From assembly GCA_947475895.1 (NCBI GenBank), contig CANJMF010000004.1, positions 124,001 to 188,000 on the forward strand: DNA of 64,000 bases, read 5' to 3'. The notes below the pieces were generated by a model, which searched no databases, was not told where the DNA came from, and was given only the letters and a program-made list of their open reading frames with translations. Origin of the DNA: Fidelibacterota bacterium. GTDB taxonomy: Bacteria > Pseudomonadota > Alphaproteobacteria > Rhodospirillales > Rhodospirillaceae. Positions 1 through 8,690 of the stretch are shown piece after piece. The number at the start of each line of letters is the position of its first letter. The first letter of the stretch is position 1. Made by a program: the position numbers and the translations under genes.

Positions 1-305
1 TGATCTTCGAAGCCCTCGTCTTCAATCCAACTGGCCGCAGCACCGCCAACGGTCGCGTCAAACATCGCGCGTGTTTTTGAAGCCCGGCCAACAGCCGTGT
101 GCTCGGCCATCTTGGTCATTTCCTCGATCATGGGTGCCGACATGGACTCGCCGATGATCGGCACGCCCGCCAACGGATCGGGGCGAACGTGCAAAGCATC
201 CACGTGCGCTTCAAGATATTGCGCGGCTTGCAGCGCCGTCGCCAGCGCGCGTTGTCCCGTATCGGGATCGCCCACAATCGCCAGAATATTTTTGATAGCG
301 GACAT
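1..305 (-). CDS. Universal stress protein, UspA family (3' end outside window)
   Basis: The minus strand reads from ATG at 305 without a stop to the window edge, giving about 101 residues that begin MSAIKNILAIVGDPDTG. The opening hydrophobic beta strand (KNILAIVGD) and the later ALHVRP segment match the first half of a UspA Rossmann-like fold. The start lies 14 bases after the stop of the metal exporter, so it is probably the third gene of a pdxH-fieF-usp operon. Its substrate is unknown. UspA proteins are cytoplasmic stress proteins, some of them nucleotide-binding. Many alphaproteobacterial members carry two Usp domains, which cannot be checked here because the end is missing. Confidence 0.8.
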   Translation of the reverse strand, partial: MSAIKNILAIVGDPDTGQRALATALQAAQYLEAHVDALHVRPDPLAGVPIIGESMSAPMIEEMTKMAEHTAVGRASKTRAMFDATVGGAAASWIEDEGFED

Positions 306-319
306 GGCAGCTACCTCAC

Positions 320-1240
320 TTAGTGAAGGGCATCGCCGACCGGGGGATGGAATTCGGCGATATCGTCAGGGTCTTCGTGAATAATGATATCAGCGCCGGG
401 ATAGAGCGCATCAATTGCTTTTTCGACGTCGTCCGAAATCCGATGCGCTTCCAGCAGCGAAAGCCCCTGATCCATCACCAAATGCATCTGCACGAATTTC
501 TGTGCGCCCGATGCACGCGTGCGTAACTCGTGCACGTGCCGCACTTTGGGATGCTGTTTGGCGATGGCGAGAATTTGTTCGCGGTCGCTGATCGGCAGTT
601 CGCGGTCCATAAGAGCGTCGATCCCCCGGCGCGCGATGATGGCCGCGCTCACGACCACAAAAATGCTGATCGCAATGCCGAAAACGGGATCCGCCCATGT
701 GAGGCCGAAGCGCGACGACAGGAGCAACGCGGCGATAACGCTGAGGTTCATCAAAACGTCGCCGGCGTAGTGCATGGCGTCGGCTCCAATCGCAAGCGAT
801 TCCGTGCGCGCGACGACGTAACGCTGAAACACGACAAGCACCGTCGTCAGGACGATGGATAAGCTCATCACCGCCACGCCGCCGGTCACATCGCCCACGG
901 GCGCGTCGGCATGGAAGCGCGAAACAGCCTGCACGATCACCAAAACGCCCGAGCCCGCCATGAACGCGGCTTGCGCGAGCGCCGACAACGGCTCGGCCTT
1001 ACCGTGACCGAAGCGATGCTGCTCGTCGGCGGGCGAAAGTGCATACCGCACGGCCATAAGATTGAGCCCCGACGCCAACAAATCGAGCGCGGAATCCGCA
1101 ACACTCGAAAGCAACGCGACGGAACCGGAATGAAGATACGTCCAGCCCTTAGCGAGAAGCAGAATGGTCGCAACCGAAACAGACGCATAGGTCGCGAACC
1201 GCGCGAGCGCGCCTGGATGCGGATGAGCGAGCTCACTCAT
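320..1240 (-). CDS. fieF: Cation diffusion facilitator metal exporter (FieF/YiiP-like)
   Basis: A 306-residue inner membrane antiporter that would export Zn(II), Fe(II) or similar cations against protons. The transport-site residues of YiiP/FieF are visible: D49 and D53 in the second membrane helix (SVADSALD) and H157 and D161 in the fifth (HYAGD). FGHGKAEPLSALAQ after helix 2 is strongly FieF-like. A cytoplasmic domain follows from about residue 205, with HVHELRTRASG typical of the family. I chose the ATG at 1240, which overlaps the pdxH stop as ATGA. A longer reading to 1363 would run back through pdxH in another frame. Exact metal preference cannot be read from sequence. Confidence 0.9.
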   Translation of the reverse strand: MSELAHPHPGALARFATYASVSVATILLLAKGWTYLHSGSVALLSSVADSALDLLASGLNLMAVRYALSPADEQHRFGHGKAEPLSALAQAAFMAGSGVLVIVQAVSRFHADAPVGDVTGGVAVMSLSIVLTTVLVVFQRYVVARTESLAIGADAMHYAGDVLMNLSVIAALLLSSRFGLTWADPVFGIAISIFVVVSAAIIARRGIDALMDRELPISDREQILAIAKQHPKVRHVHELRTRASGAQKFVQMHLVMDQGLSLLEAHRISDDVEKAIDALYPGADIIIHEDPDDIAEFHPPVGDALH

Positions 1241-1851
1241 GGAGACAGGCGCTCCGTGTGCCAGCCGTCGCCGGTGCGGTGAAACACTAAGCGGTCGTGC
1301 AAACGGTTGGGCACATTCAGCCAGAACTCGATGAGGTCCGGTGTCAGGCGATAGCCGCGCCAATGGGGCGGCCGCGAAACGGTTTTACCCGCGAAGCGCT
1401 GCTCGACTTCAGCCACCCGCGCCTCCAGCGTCGAACGGTCGGCAATGGCATGCGATTGATCCGACGCCCACGCCGCGATCTGGCTGCCGCGCGGACGCGA
1501 GTCCCAATAAGTATCGGATTCCGCATCGCTGACAAAATCGAGAACGCCTTCCACGCGCACCTGGCGGCCAAGGCTCTTCCAGTGGAAGCACAAAGCCCCG
1601 TGCGGGTTGGCGGCAATATCGTCGCCCTTGCGGCTTTGCGTGTTGGTGTAAAAAACAAAGCCAAGCTCGTCGAAGCTTTTCAACAACACCATGCGCGCCG
1701 ACGGGCGGCCGTCGGCCGACACGGTCGCAAGGTTCATGGCATCCGGGACGTCGGGCTCGCTTGTAACGGCTTCAGCAAACCACTGGCGAAAAAGGGCCTC
1801 TGGCGACGCCATAGGGGGAATAAGAGGAAGGGTATTCATGGGATCAGACAA
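1237..1851 (-). CDS. pdxH: Pyridoxamine 5'-phosphate oxidase
   Basis: A 204-residue FMN enzyme that oxidises pyridoxine or pyridoxamine 5'-phosphate to pyridoxal phosphate, the last step of vitamin B6 synthesis and salvage. Family marks include RMVLLKSFDELGFVFYTN near residues 53-70, the FMN-binding SRKGDDIA segment and the C-terminal PNRLHDR signature at 181-187. Length is normal for bacterial PdxH. The stop overlaps the start of the metal exporter gene, so the two are translationally coupled. The region upstream of 1851 is shared with the divergent lipoprotein gene. Confidence 0.96.
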   Translation of the reverse strand: MSDPMNTLPLIPPMASPEALFRQWFAEAVTSEPDVPDAMNLATVSADGRPSARMVLLKSFDELGFVFYTNTQSRKGDDIAANPHGALCFHWKSLGRQVRVEGVLDFVSDAESDTYWDSRPRGSQIAAWASDQSHAIADRSTLEARVAEVEQRFAGKTVSRPPHWRGYRLTPDLIEFWLNVPNRLHDRLVFHRTGDGWHTERLSP

Positions 1852-2048
1852 GTTCTCCGCGTTTTAATGAAAGTCGGGCGCATTCAGCCCCTTGTCAATG
1901 TAACGTGTTCCACCCATCTGCTCCGCGTGACAAAGAAATGGCCCTTATTTTGCCACCATTTCGGGACTTAATCGTTTATGGAGGCGGGTTGGCGCGTTCT
2001 TTTGGGGAGCGCAGCTAACGCGGGGATCAAGAAACAACAGAGGTCAGC
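1852..2048. promoter_or_regulatory. Divergent intergenic region with a motif shared with 14670-14694
   Basis: This 197-base gap must hold the promoters of pdxH (minus) and of the lipoprotein gene (plus). It includes the segment 1937-1961, beginning AATGGCCCTTATTTTG, which is nearly repeated upstream of the GGDEF gene at 14670-14694. I could not assign convincing -35/-10 boxes for either direction. The role of the shared segment is unknown. Confidence 0.4.
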
Positions 2049-2537
2049 ATGACAGCGAAAAGCTTTTCGCGGAAATTTCTTGCGGCTGCGGCCATTGCCG
2101 GAACACTGGCAACCGCTGGCTGCGCGAGTGATGCAGGTCCTAACCAAACCGGCGGCGCATTGATCGGTGCTGGCCTGGGCGGGCTATTGGGTTCGCAGTT
2201 CGGACACGGCGACGGGCGCCTGGCCATGACGGCTTTGGGCGTGCTCGGCGGCGCGGCAATCGGCAGCAACATCGGCAAACGTCTCGACGATCAGGATCGT
2301 CAGCGCATGCGCGATGCCGAAGCGCGCGCCTACAACGCCAAAGTCGGCGAGACCATCGTTTGGAATAATCCCGACAACGGTCACTCCGGCACCATCACAC
2401 CGACGCGCGATGGACGCCGCGGCCAAGAATATTGCCGCGAGTTCCAGTCAGAGATCATCGTCGGCGGCCAGAAAGAAAAGAGCTACGGCACAGCGTGCCG
2501 TCAGCCCGACGGTTCGTGGAAAATCGTCAACAGCTAA
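2049..2537 (+). CDS. Glycine-zipper outer membrane lipoprotein (RT0821/Lpp0805-like surface protein)
   Basis: A 162-residue protein with a lipoprotein signal peptide (positive start, hydrophobic core, lipobox ending at C25). Residues 34-78 are rich in GxxxG motifs (GGALIGAGLGGLLGSQFG, then GGAAIGSNIGK), the glycine-zipper pattern of 17-kDa surface antigens. The C-terminal 60 residues (TIVWNNPDNGHSGTITPT, YCREFQ, YGTACRQPDGSW) match the usual C-terminal domain of that family, with two cysteines that may pair. It probably sits in the outer membrane with a structural role. Single gene, followed by a terminator. Confidence 0.88.
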   Translation: MTAKSFSRKFLAAAAIAGTLATAGCASDAGPNQTGGALIGAGLGGLLGSQFGHGDGRLAMTALGVLGGAAIGSNIGKRLDDQDRQRMRDAEARAYNAKVGETIVWNNPDNGHSGTITPTRDGRRGQEYCREFQSEIIVGGQKEKSYGTACRQPDGSWKIVNS

Positions 2538-2556
2538 ACGGATTGACGGAAATGAG

Positions 2557-2588
2557 AAAAAGGGCGGCCCCAGGGCTGCCCTTTTTTA
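2557..2588. terminator. Shared rho-independent terminator
   Basis: A GC-rich hairpin with arms GGGCGGCC and GGGCTGCCC is followed by a run of six T on the plus strand and preceded by a run of A, so it can serve both directions. It lies between the convergent stops of the lipoprotein gene (2537) and the YihY gene (2586). Confidence 0.85.
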
Positions 2589-3875
2589 TTGGCGCGCTTC
2601 TCCGGTCGCGAGGCGCGCAAGACTGACACTGAGTAAGGAGCGCTCGGAGTCAAAAGCACCGCGCATGTGCGCCGCGAGACGGCGCGCGGCATCGCTATCG
2701 GGTAAGGCACTTGCGTCACCTGCGAGTCCTAACCCCAAGCCGAAGGCGTGCACCAGGTCGGCGAGTGTCACGCGGTCGAGATCACGGCTGAGCACCCACT
2801 CGCCATTATCTGCATGGGCCACGAACTTCCCGGCGGCCAATTGATCGAGCACGTGAATGACGAGCGCTTCCGGCGCACCCGCGATGGTGACGAGCGTATT
2901 GCGCGTCAAACCGCCGCCCTCGTCCTGACGTTTGGCAAGACGCCCCAACATATCGAGTGCCAAGGTCAATCGTCCCATGGGACCGGCAGGATAGCCGCCG
3001 CGCGCCGAACGCCAATCGGGCAAACTTGCGGTAACCACCGCGCCCATCATGACAATTAGCCAGATGAGATAAAGCCACATCAAGAAAACCGGGATGGCAG
3101 CAAGCGCGCCGTAAATGGCTTTGTAGGACGTCGCCGTGAGCACGTAGAGGCCAAACGTGTAACGCAGCACCAACAACAGTCCGGCGGCGAAGGCCGCGCC
3201 GATCATGGCGTCTTTCAGATGAATGCGGCGATTGGGCAGCAGCAGAAAGATGATCGTGATCACGATCCACGTCAGGATGCTGGGGAAAAATTGACCCAAC
3301 AAAAGTGCGAGGAACGAACCGCCCGGCGTTTCTGTCAAAGCCGGAATGGCCGAAAAGTAGCCGAACAGCGATAGGCCGATGCCAAGCAGGAACGGCCCCA
3401 CCGTCATCACTGCCCAAAAGATCAGTACGCGCATCACGATAGGACGCGGCTTTGTTACATGAAAAATGAGATTGAGCTGGCCCTCGATGGTCAGAAGCAG
3501 CGCAATCGCCGAAGAGATCAGCCCGATCACACCGAACGTGGTGAGCTTGCCGGCGGCTTCGACAAAACCATTGAGCGTGTCGTTAATCATCATGCCGGTC
3601 TCCGGCACAAGATTGTTGACGATGAAGGTCTGCACCGTCGTCCGCAGCGTGCTGAACGCCGGAAACGCCGTGAAGCCCGCGAGTAACAGCGCCAGCGCCG
3701 GAACGATGGCGAGCGTGGTCGAGAATGTCAGCGCACCGGCTGCGGTGGTGATGTGCTCGGCGCCCATGCGTTTGACGAAAAAGCCAACCAGCCCGCGTGC
3801 TTGAAACGACGCCCGTGTCAGCTCATCCACACGAACGGCACGGTCGGTCGGCTCTGCGGCGGTGGCCTGTTCCAT
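2586..3875 (-). CDS. YihY/UPF0761 family inner membrane protein
   Basis: About 429 residues from the ATG at 3875. A short charged N-terminus is followed by the conserved TTAAGALTFSTTLAIVPALALLL segment and several further membrane helices, including VLIFWAVMTVGPFLLGIG and PVFLMWLYLIWLIVMMGAVV. This is the YihY/BrkB pattern, once misnamed ribonuclease BN. The C-terminal 130 residues are soluble and look like a winged-helix region (LTRNTLVTIAGAPEALVIHVLDQL). Function in the cell is not established for the family. A longer start to 3977 would run into the fabI start region and is not favoured. Divergent from fabI. Confidence 0.88.
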   Translation of the reverse strand: MEQATAAEPTDRAVRVDELTRASFQARGLVGFFVKRMGAEHITTAAGALTFSTTLAIVPALALLLAGFTAFPAFSTLRTTVQTFIVNNLVPETGMMINDTLNGFVEAAGKLTTFGVIGLISSAIALLLTIEGQLNLIFHVTKPRPIVMRVLIFWAVMTVGPFLLGIGLSLFGYFSAIPALTETPGGSFLALLLGQFFPSILTWIVITIIFLLLPNRRIHLKDAMIGAAFAAGLLLVLRYTFGLYVLTATSYKAIYGALAAIPVFLMWLYLIWLIVMMGAVVTASLPDWRSARGGYPAGPMGRLTLALDMLGRLAKRQDEGGGLTRNTLVTIAGAPEALVIHVLDQLAAGKFVAHADNGEWVLSRDLDRVTLADLVHAFGLGLGLAGDASALPDSDAARRLAAHMRGAFDSERSLLSVSLARLATGEARQ

Positions 3876-3965
3876 CGATTGGCTGCCTTGCCCGGTCGAA
3901 ACGGTTTCGTGTAAGATGCCGTAAGTTATTGGTTCGTGAAAGCTTTTCGGCGGTTCTTCAAAAAT

Positions 3966-4799
3966 ATGAGTACGCAACTAATGCAAGGCAAGCGGGGCCT
4001 CGTGATGGGCGTCGCCAACGACCGTTCCATCGCCTGGGGGATTGCCCAGCAGGCGGCGGCGCATGGCGCCAGCCTTGCCTTCACTTATCAGGGTGAGGCG
4101 TTGGAAAAACGCGTCCGTCCCCTGGCCCAAAGTGTCAATGGCGCCATGGTGTTGCCGTGCGACGTCTCGGCCGACGGCGCCATCGAGGCCTTGTTCCAGG
4201 AAGTCCGCAAAACCTGGGACACGATTGATTTCGTGGTCCACGCCATTGCCTTCTCGGACAAGGACGAATTGAAGGGTCGCTATTGCGATACCACGCGCGA
4301 AAACTTCCTGCGCACCCTCGATATTTCGTGCTTCTCGTTCACCGACGTGTGCAAGCACGCAGCCCCCATGATGCCCAACGGCGGCAGCCTCCTGACCCTC
4401 TCCTACCTGGGGGCCGAGCGCGTGATGCCGCACTACAACGTCATGGGTGTCGCAAAGGCCGCGCTGGAAGCCAGCGTGCGATATCTGGCCGCCGATCTGG
4501 GCTCGGAGAACATTCGCGTAAATGCCATCTCCGCCGGCCCCATCAAAACCCTGGCCGCGTCGGGCATCGGCGACTTCCGCTATATCTTGAAGTGGAACGA
4601 ACTGAACGCACCCATGGACCGCAACGTCACCATTGAGGACGTGGGCAAGTCGGGCCTCTATTTCCTCAGCGACCTCGCTTCGGGTGTGACGGGCGAAGTG
4701 CACCATGTGGATTGCGGCTACCACGTCGTCGGCATGCTGGCGCCGGAATCCTCCCAACAGATTTCGGAGTTGTTGGCTGGCGCGAACCTTGTGAAGTAG
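3966..4799 (+). CDS. fabI: Enoyl-[acyl-carrier-protein] reductase (NADH)
   Basis: A 277-residue cytoplasmic short-chain dehydrogenase that performs the last reduction of each fatty acid elongation cycle. The NADH-binding start ([20 protein letters not shown]) and the FabI catalytic set Y147, Y157 and K164 ([19 protein letters not shown]) are present, with the wide Tyr-x6-Lys spacing that separates FabI from other SDRs. The start is uncertain: ATG 3966 fits family length, ATG 3981 is possible, and GTG 3936 would add unlikely residues. No clear ribosome binding site precedes any of them. aroC follows after 4 bases, so the two are co-transcribed. Confidence 0.95.
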   Translation: MSTQLMQGKRGLVMGVANDRSIAWGIAQQAAAHGASLAFTYQGEALEKRVRPLAQSVNGAMVLPCDVSADGAIEALFQEVRKTWDTIDFVVHAIAFSDKDELKGRYCDTTRENFLRTLDISCFSFTDVCKHAAPMMPNGGSLLTLSYLGAERVMPHYNVMGVAKAALEASVRYLAADLGSENIRVNAISAGPIKTLAASGIGDFRYILKWNELNAPMDRNVTIEDVGKSGLYFLSDLASGVTGEVHHVDCGYHVVGMLAPESSQQISELLAGANLVK

Positions 4800-4803
4800 C
4801 GTC

Positions 4804-5889
4804 ATGTCCAGCAACACCTTCGGCACGCTGTTCCGGTTCACGACCTTCGGCGAAAGCCATGGGCCGTCGATTGGCTGCGTGGTCGATGGAACGCCGCCGC
4901 GCATTCCCCTCACCGAAGCCGACATCCAGCCTTATCTCGACAAGCGCCGCCCCGGACAGTCCAAGTACACGACGCAGCGCCAAGAACCCGACACGGTCAA
5001 AATTCTCTCGGGCGTCTTCGAGGGCATGACGACCGGCACACCCATTGGCCTGCTCATCGATAACGTCGATCAGCGTTCCAAGGATTACGGCGACATCGGC
5101 GAAAAATTCCGCCCCGGCCACGCCGACTACACCTATTGGAAAAAATACGGCATCCGCGACTATCGCGGCGGCGGGCGTTCGTCCGCGCGCGAGACCGCCA
5201 TGCGGGTCGCAGCAGGCGCCATCGCGCGCAAAGTTTTGTCGCACCGTTTGGGTGCGGCTGTGAAGATCCGCGGCGCCCTGGTGCAAATGGGACCGCACGC
5301 CGTCGACCGCGCACGCTGGGATTGGGCCCACGTGGACGAAAACCCCTTCTTCTCGCCCGACGCCAAGATGGCGGAGATCTGGGCTGACTATCTGGACGGC
5401 ATTCGCAAGAACGGATCGTCGACCGGCGCCGTGGTCGAAGTCGTCGCGGAAGGCATTCCCGCCGGCCTCGGCGCACCCGTGTACGGCAAGTTGGATGCGG
5501 ACCTTTCCAGCGCGCTCATGAGCATCAACGCCACCAAAGGCGTGGAGATCGGCGCGGGCTTTGCGTCCGCAGCGCTATCGGGCGAAGAGAACGCCGACGA
5601 GATGCGCATGGGCAAAGACGGCGAAGTTCATTTCCTGAGCAATCAGGCCGGCGGCATTCTCGGCGGGATCTCCACCGGCCAGCCCATCGTGGCGCGGGTT
5701 GCGATTAAACCCACCAGTTCCATCCTCACGCCGCGCAAGACCATTGATATTCATGGGCACGACACCGACATCGTCACCAAGGGGCGGCATGATCCCTGCG
5801 TCGGTATTCGGGGCGTCCCCGTGGCGGAAGCCATGGTCGCCATCGTGCTCGCCGATCATTTGTTACGCCATCAAGCTCAGTGCGGGTGA
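4804..5889 (+). CDS. aroC: Chorismate synthase
   Basis: A 361-residue enzyme that converts 5-enolpyruvylshikimate 3-phosphate to chorismate, the branch point to aromatic amino acids, folate and quinones. It needs reduced FMN. All signatures are visible: [16 protein letters not shown] at residues 14-29, [16 protein letters not shown], and [18 protein letters not shown] around 121-138. The C-terminal [15 protein letters not shown] is typical. It begins 4 bases after fabI. Confidence 0.98.
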   Translation: MSSNTFGTLFRFTTFGESHGPSIGCVVDGTPPRIPLTEADIQPYLDKRRPGQSKYTTQRQEPDTVKILSGVFEGMTTGTPIGLLIDNVDQRSKDYGDIGEKFRPGHADYTYWKKYGIRDYRGGGRSSARETAMRVAAGAIARKVLSHRLGAAVKIRGALVQMGPHAVDRARWDWAHVDENPFFSPDAKMAEIWADYLDGIRKNGSSTGAVVEVVAEGIPAGLGAPVYGKLDADLSSALMSINATKGVEIGAGFASAALSGEENADEMRMGKDGEVHFLSNQAGGILGGISTGQPIVARVAIKPTSSILTPRKTIDIHGHDTDIVTKGRHDPCVGIRGVPVAEAMVAIVLADHLLRHQAQCG

Positions 5890-5924
5890 ACAACCGGCAT
5901 CTTTCATTGTGAGGAACGCCTGAC

Positions 5925-7712
5925 ATGCGAACGTTCGGAAAAGTCCTTCTGGCTTTGCTCGCGTCCCTCGGATTTCTCACGATGCTGGCGATTGTCGGCA
6001 TCTTCTACGGAATTTCCCGCTTCGACAGCACACACACGCCCAGCCTGCCCGTCACAGGCAAGATGGTGCTGTCGCTCGATCTCGACGAAAGCTTCATCGA
6101 AGGGAATACCGGACCGCGCTTGCAAGGCCTCAGCCTGCAATCGTCCACGTCTCTGCAAGACTTGGTCATCGCTATCCGGCGCGCAAAAGATGATCCGCGC
6201 GTGGTGGCATTGAAGGCCACCGTCAGCGGCACACCGCTGGGGTTCTCGCAAATTCAGGACGTGCGCGACGCGTTGGGCGAATTTAAAGCCTCGGGCAAGA
6301 AAACCTATCTGTTCTCGGAAACCATGGGTGAAGGCAGCGGCGCGTTGCCGACCTATTACCTTGCGGCGGCCTTCAATGATCTTTGGGTGCAGCCCTCAGG
6401 CCAAGTGGGCATTGCCGGATTAGGGCTCGAGAACTTCTTCCTCAAGAATTTTCTGGCGCGCTTCGGACTTAAAGGCAGCTTCCTCGCGCGCGGCGAATAC
6501 AAAAGCGCACCCGAGATGTTTGTGAATTCGGCCATGTCGCCCGCCAACCGCGAAGAAAGCACCGCGTTGGTCAACGGCTGGTACGAGCAAATGGTCGCCG
6601 GAATCGCCAAAGACCGCAGCATCGACGCGCCCACACTCAAGGGCCTGATCGATAAAGGCCCACAAATCGCGAGCGATGCCTTGCAAGAAAAGTTGATCGA
6701 TCACATCGGCTATCGCGACCAATTTGACGACATGCTGAAGACCGAAGCGACCGGTGCGTCGGAAGTGAAACTCGATAAATACTTGGGCCTGCCGCGCACA
6801 CCCGCCCTCATCAGCGGAGCCAAGCGCATCGCGGTCATTCATGCCATTGGCGAAGTCGCACGCGGCGACGACGGCAATCAGTCCCTGGTCGGCAGCTCCA
6901 CTGGCATCTATTCCGACAGCATGGTGAAGGCCCTGCGCAAAGCCGCCGACGATAAGAAGATCGACGCCATCGTTATTCGTGTCGACAGCCCCGGCGGCTC
7001 GGCGGTTGCGTCCGACACCATCTGGCGCGAGATCGTGAAAGCCAAGGAAAAGAAAAAGCCCATCATCGTCAGCATGGGGGATGTGGCCGCGTCGGGCGGG
7101 TATTACATCGCCATGGCGGGCGACCGCATCTTCGCGCAACCGGCGACCATCACCGGCTCTATCGGTGTGTTCACGGGCAAGCCGGTCATCGGCGAAGCCT
7201 TGAAGAAACTCGACATCAATTACGAACGCATCACGGCGGGTGAATCGGCCGGCGCTTTCAGCATCATGACGGACTTTTCCGCCAACGATGCCGCCAACAT
7301 CAACCGCAACCTGGACGCCACCTATCTCGACTTCATGACGAAAGCGGCGCAAGGGCGCGGCAAGACGGTAGAGCAAATCCGCGAGGTCGCGCGCGGACGC
7401 GTATGGACCGGCGAAGACGCGCTAAAGGCTGGCTTGGTCGACGAGATCGGCGGCTTCGCCCGCGCCATCGACTATACGAAGACAAAGATCGGCCTGAAGG
7501 AAACGGATCAGGTCGTACTGGTGCCCTTCCCCGATCCGGATCAACCGTGGTGGGCGCTGTTCAAAGCCTTCGACACGGGCGATGTGCCGACCAGTATCAT
7601 GAGTTCCATGAGAACACTGATGTGGTTCGAGCGCGTCATGGGACCCTTCATGCGCGAGATCACAGGACGTTCGGGCGTGCAGGCTTACATGCCGCCGGTC
7701 GTCGCGAACTGA
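5925..7712 (+). CDS. sppA: Signal peptide peptidase SppA, 67-kDa type
   Basis: A 595-residue membrane-anchored serine protease that degrades signal peptides left in the membrane. One N-terminal helix (residues 7-30) anchors it with the body in the periplasm. It has the two tandem S49 domains of the long Gram-negative form. The dyad is split between them: the Lys general base at K193 (RGEYKSAPEMF) in the first and the Ser nucleophile at S390 (GDVAASGGYYIA) in the second. A 35-base gap separates it from aroC and a GAGGAA-like site precedes the ATG. It probably ends the fabI-aroC-sppA transcript. Confidence 0.95.
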   Translation: MRTFGKVLLALLASLGFLTMLAIVGIFYGISRFDSTHTPSLPVTGKMVLSLDLDESFIEGNTGPRLQGLSLQSSTSLQDLVIAIRRAKDDPRVVALKATVSGTPLGFSQIQDVRDALGEFKASGKKTYLFSETMGEGSGALPTYYLAAAFNDLWVQPSGQVGIAGLGLENFFLKNFLARFGLKGSFLARGEYKSAPEMFVNSAMSPANREESTALVNGWYEQMVAGIAKDRSIDAPTLKGLIDKGPQIASDALQEKLIDHIGYRDQFDDMLKTEATGASEVKLDKYLGLPRTPALISGAKRIAVIHAIGEVARGDDGNQSLVGSSTGIYSDSMVKALRKAADDKKIDAIVIRVDSPGGSAVASDTIWREIVKAKEKKKPIIVSMGDVAASGGYYIAMAGDRIFAQPATITGSIGVFTGKPVIGEALKKLDINYERITAGESAGAFSIMTDFSANDAANINRNLDATYLDFMTKAAQGRGKTVEQIREVARGRVWTGEDALKAGLVDEIGGFARAIDYTKTKIGLKETDQVVLVPFPDPDQPWWALFKAFDTGDVPTSIMSSMRTLMWFERVMGPFMREITGRSGVQAYMPPVVAN

Positions 7713-7723
7713 GTTTAGCAACC

Positions 7724-7788
7724 ACCCCTCACCCCAGCCCTCTCCCCTACAGGGGGAGGGTGCCGAGCGGAGCGAGGCGGTGAGGGGT
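7724..7788. repeat. Intergenic palindromic repeat element
   Basis: Nested inverted repeats lie just after sppA: outer arms ACCCCTCAC (7724-7732) and GTGAGGGGT (7780-7788), and inner arms CCCTCTCCCC and GGGGGAGGG around a short loop. The arrangement and wording resemble short mosaic intergenic repeats scattered through many proteobacterial genomes. It may also act as a terminator for sppA or tlyA. No transposase is nearby. Confidence 0.6.
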
Positions 7789-7853
7789 CGCTTGCCCAGC
7801 AACGCCCTGCTCCAATCGAAAACGCGACCTGCCCCTGCCAATTAAGGCAACCC

Positions 7854-7929
7854 CATAAGTTCATGGGCTCGTTTCTCAGCGCTGAAACCCAAGCGGAATC
7901 AATCGCCTAATACTTCGCGATTCATAAGT

Positions 7930-7943
<14 letters not shown>
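7854..7943. repeat. Direct repeat of 21 bases, second copy overlaps the 3' end of tlyA
   Basis: The same 21 bases (starting CATAAGTTCATGGGCTCG) occur at 7854-7874 and 7923-7943. The second copy contains the tlyA stop codon and its last codons. The first copy lies 69 bases further along in noncoding sequence, so the 3' tip of tlyA has been duplicated or both are copies of a small element. Confidence 0.7.
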
Positions 7944-8685
<742 letters not shown>

Positions 8686-8690
8686 GGATT

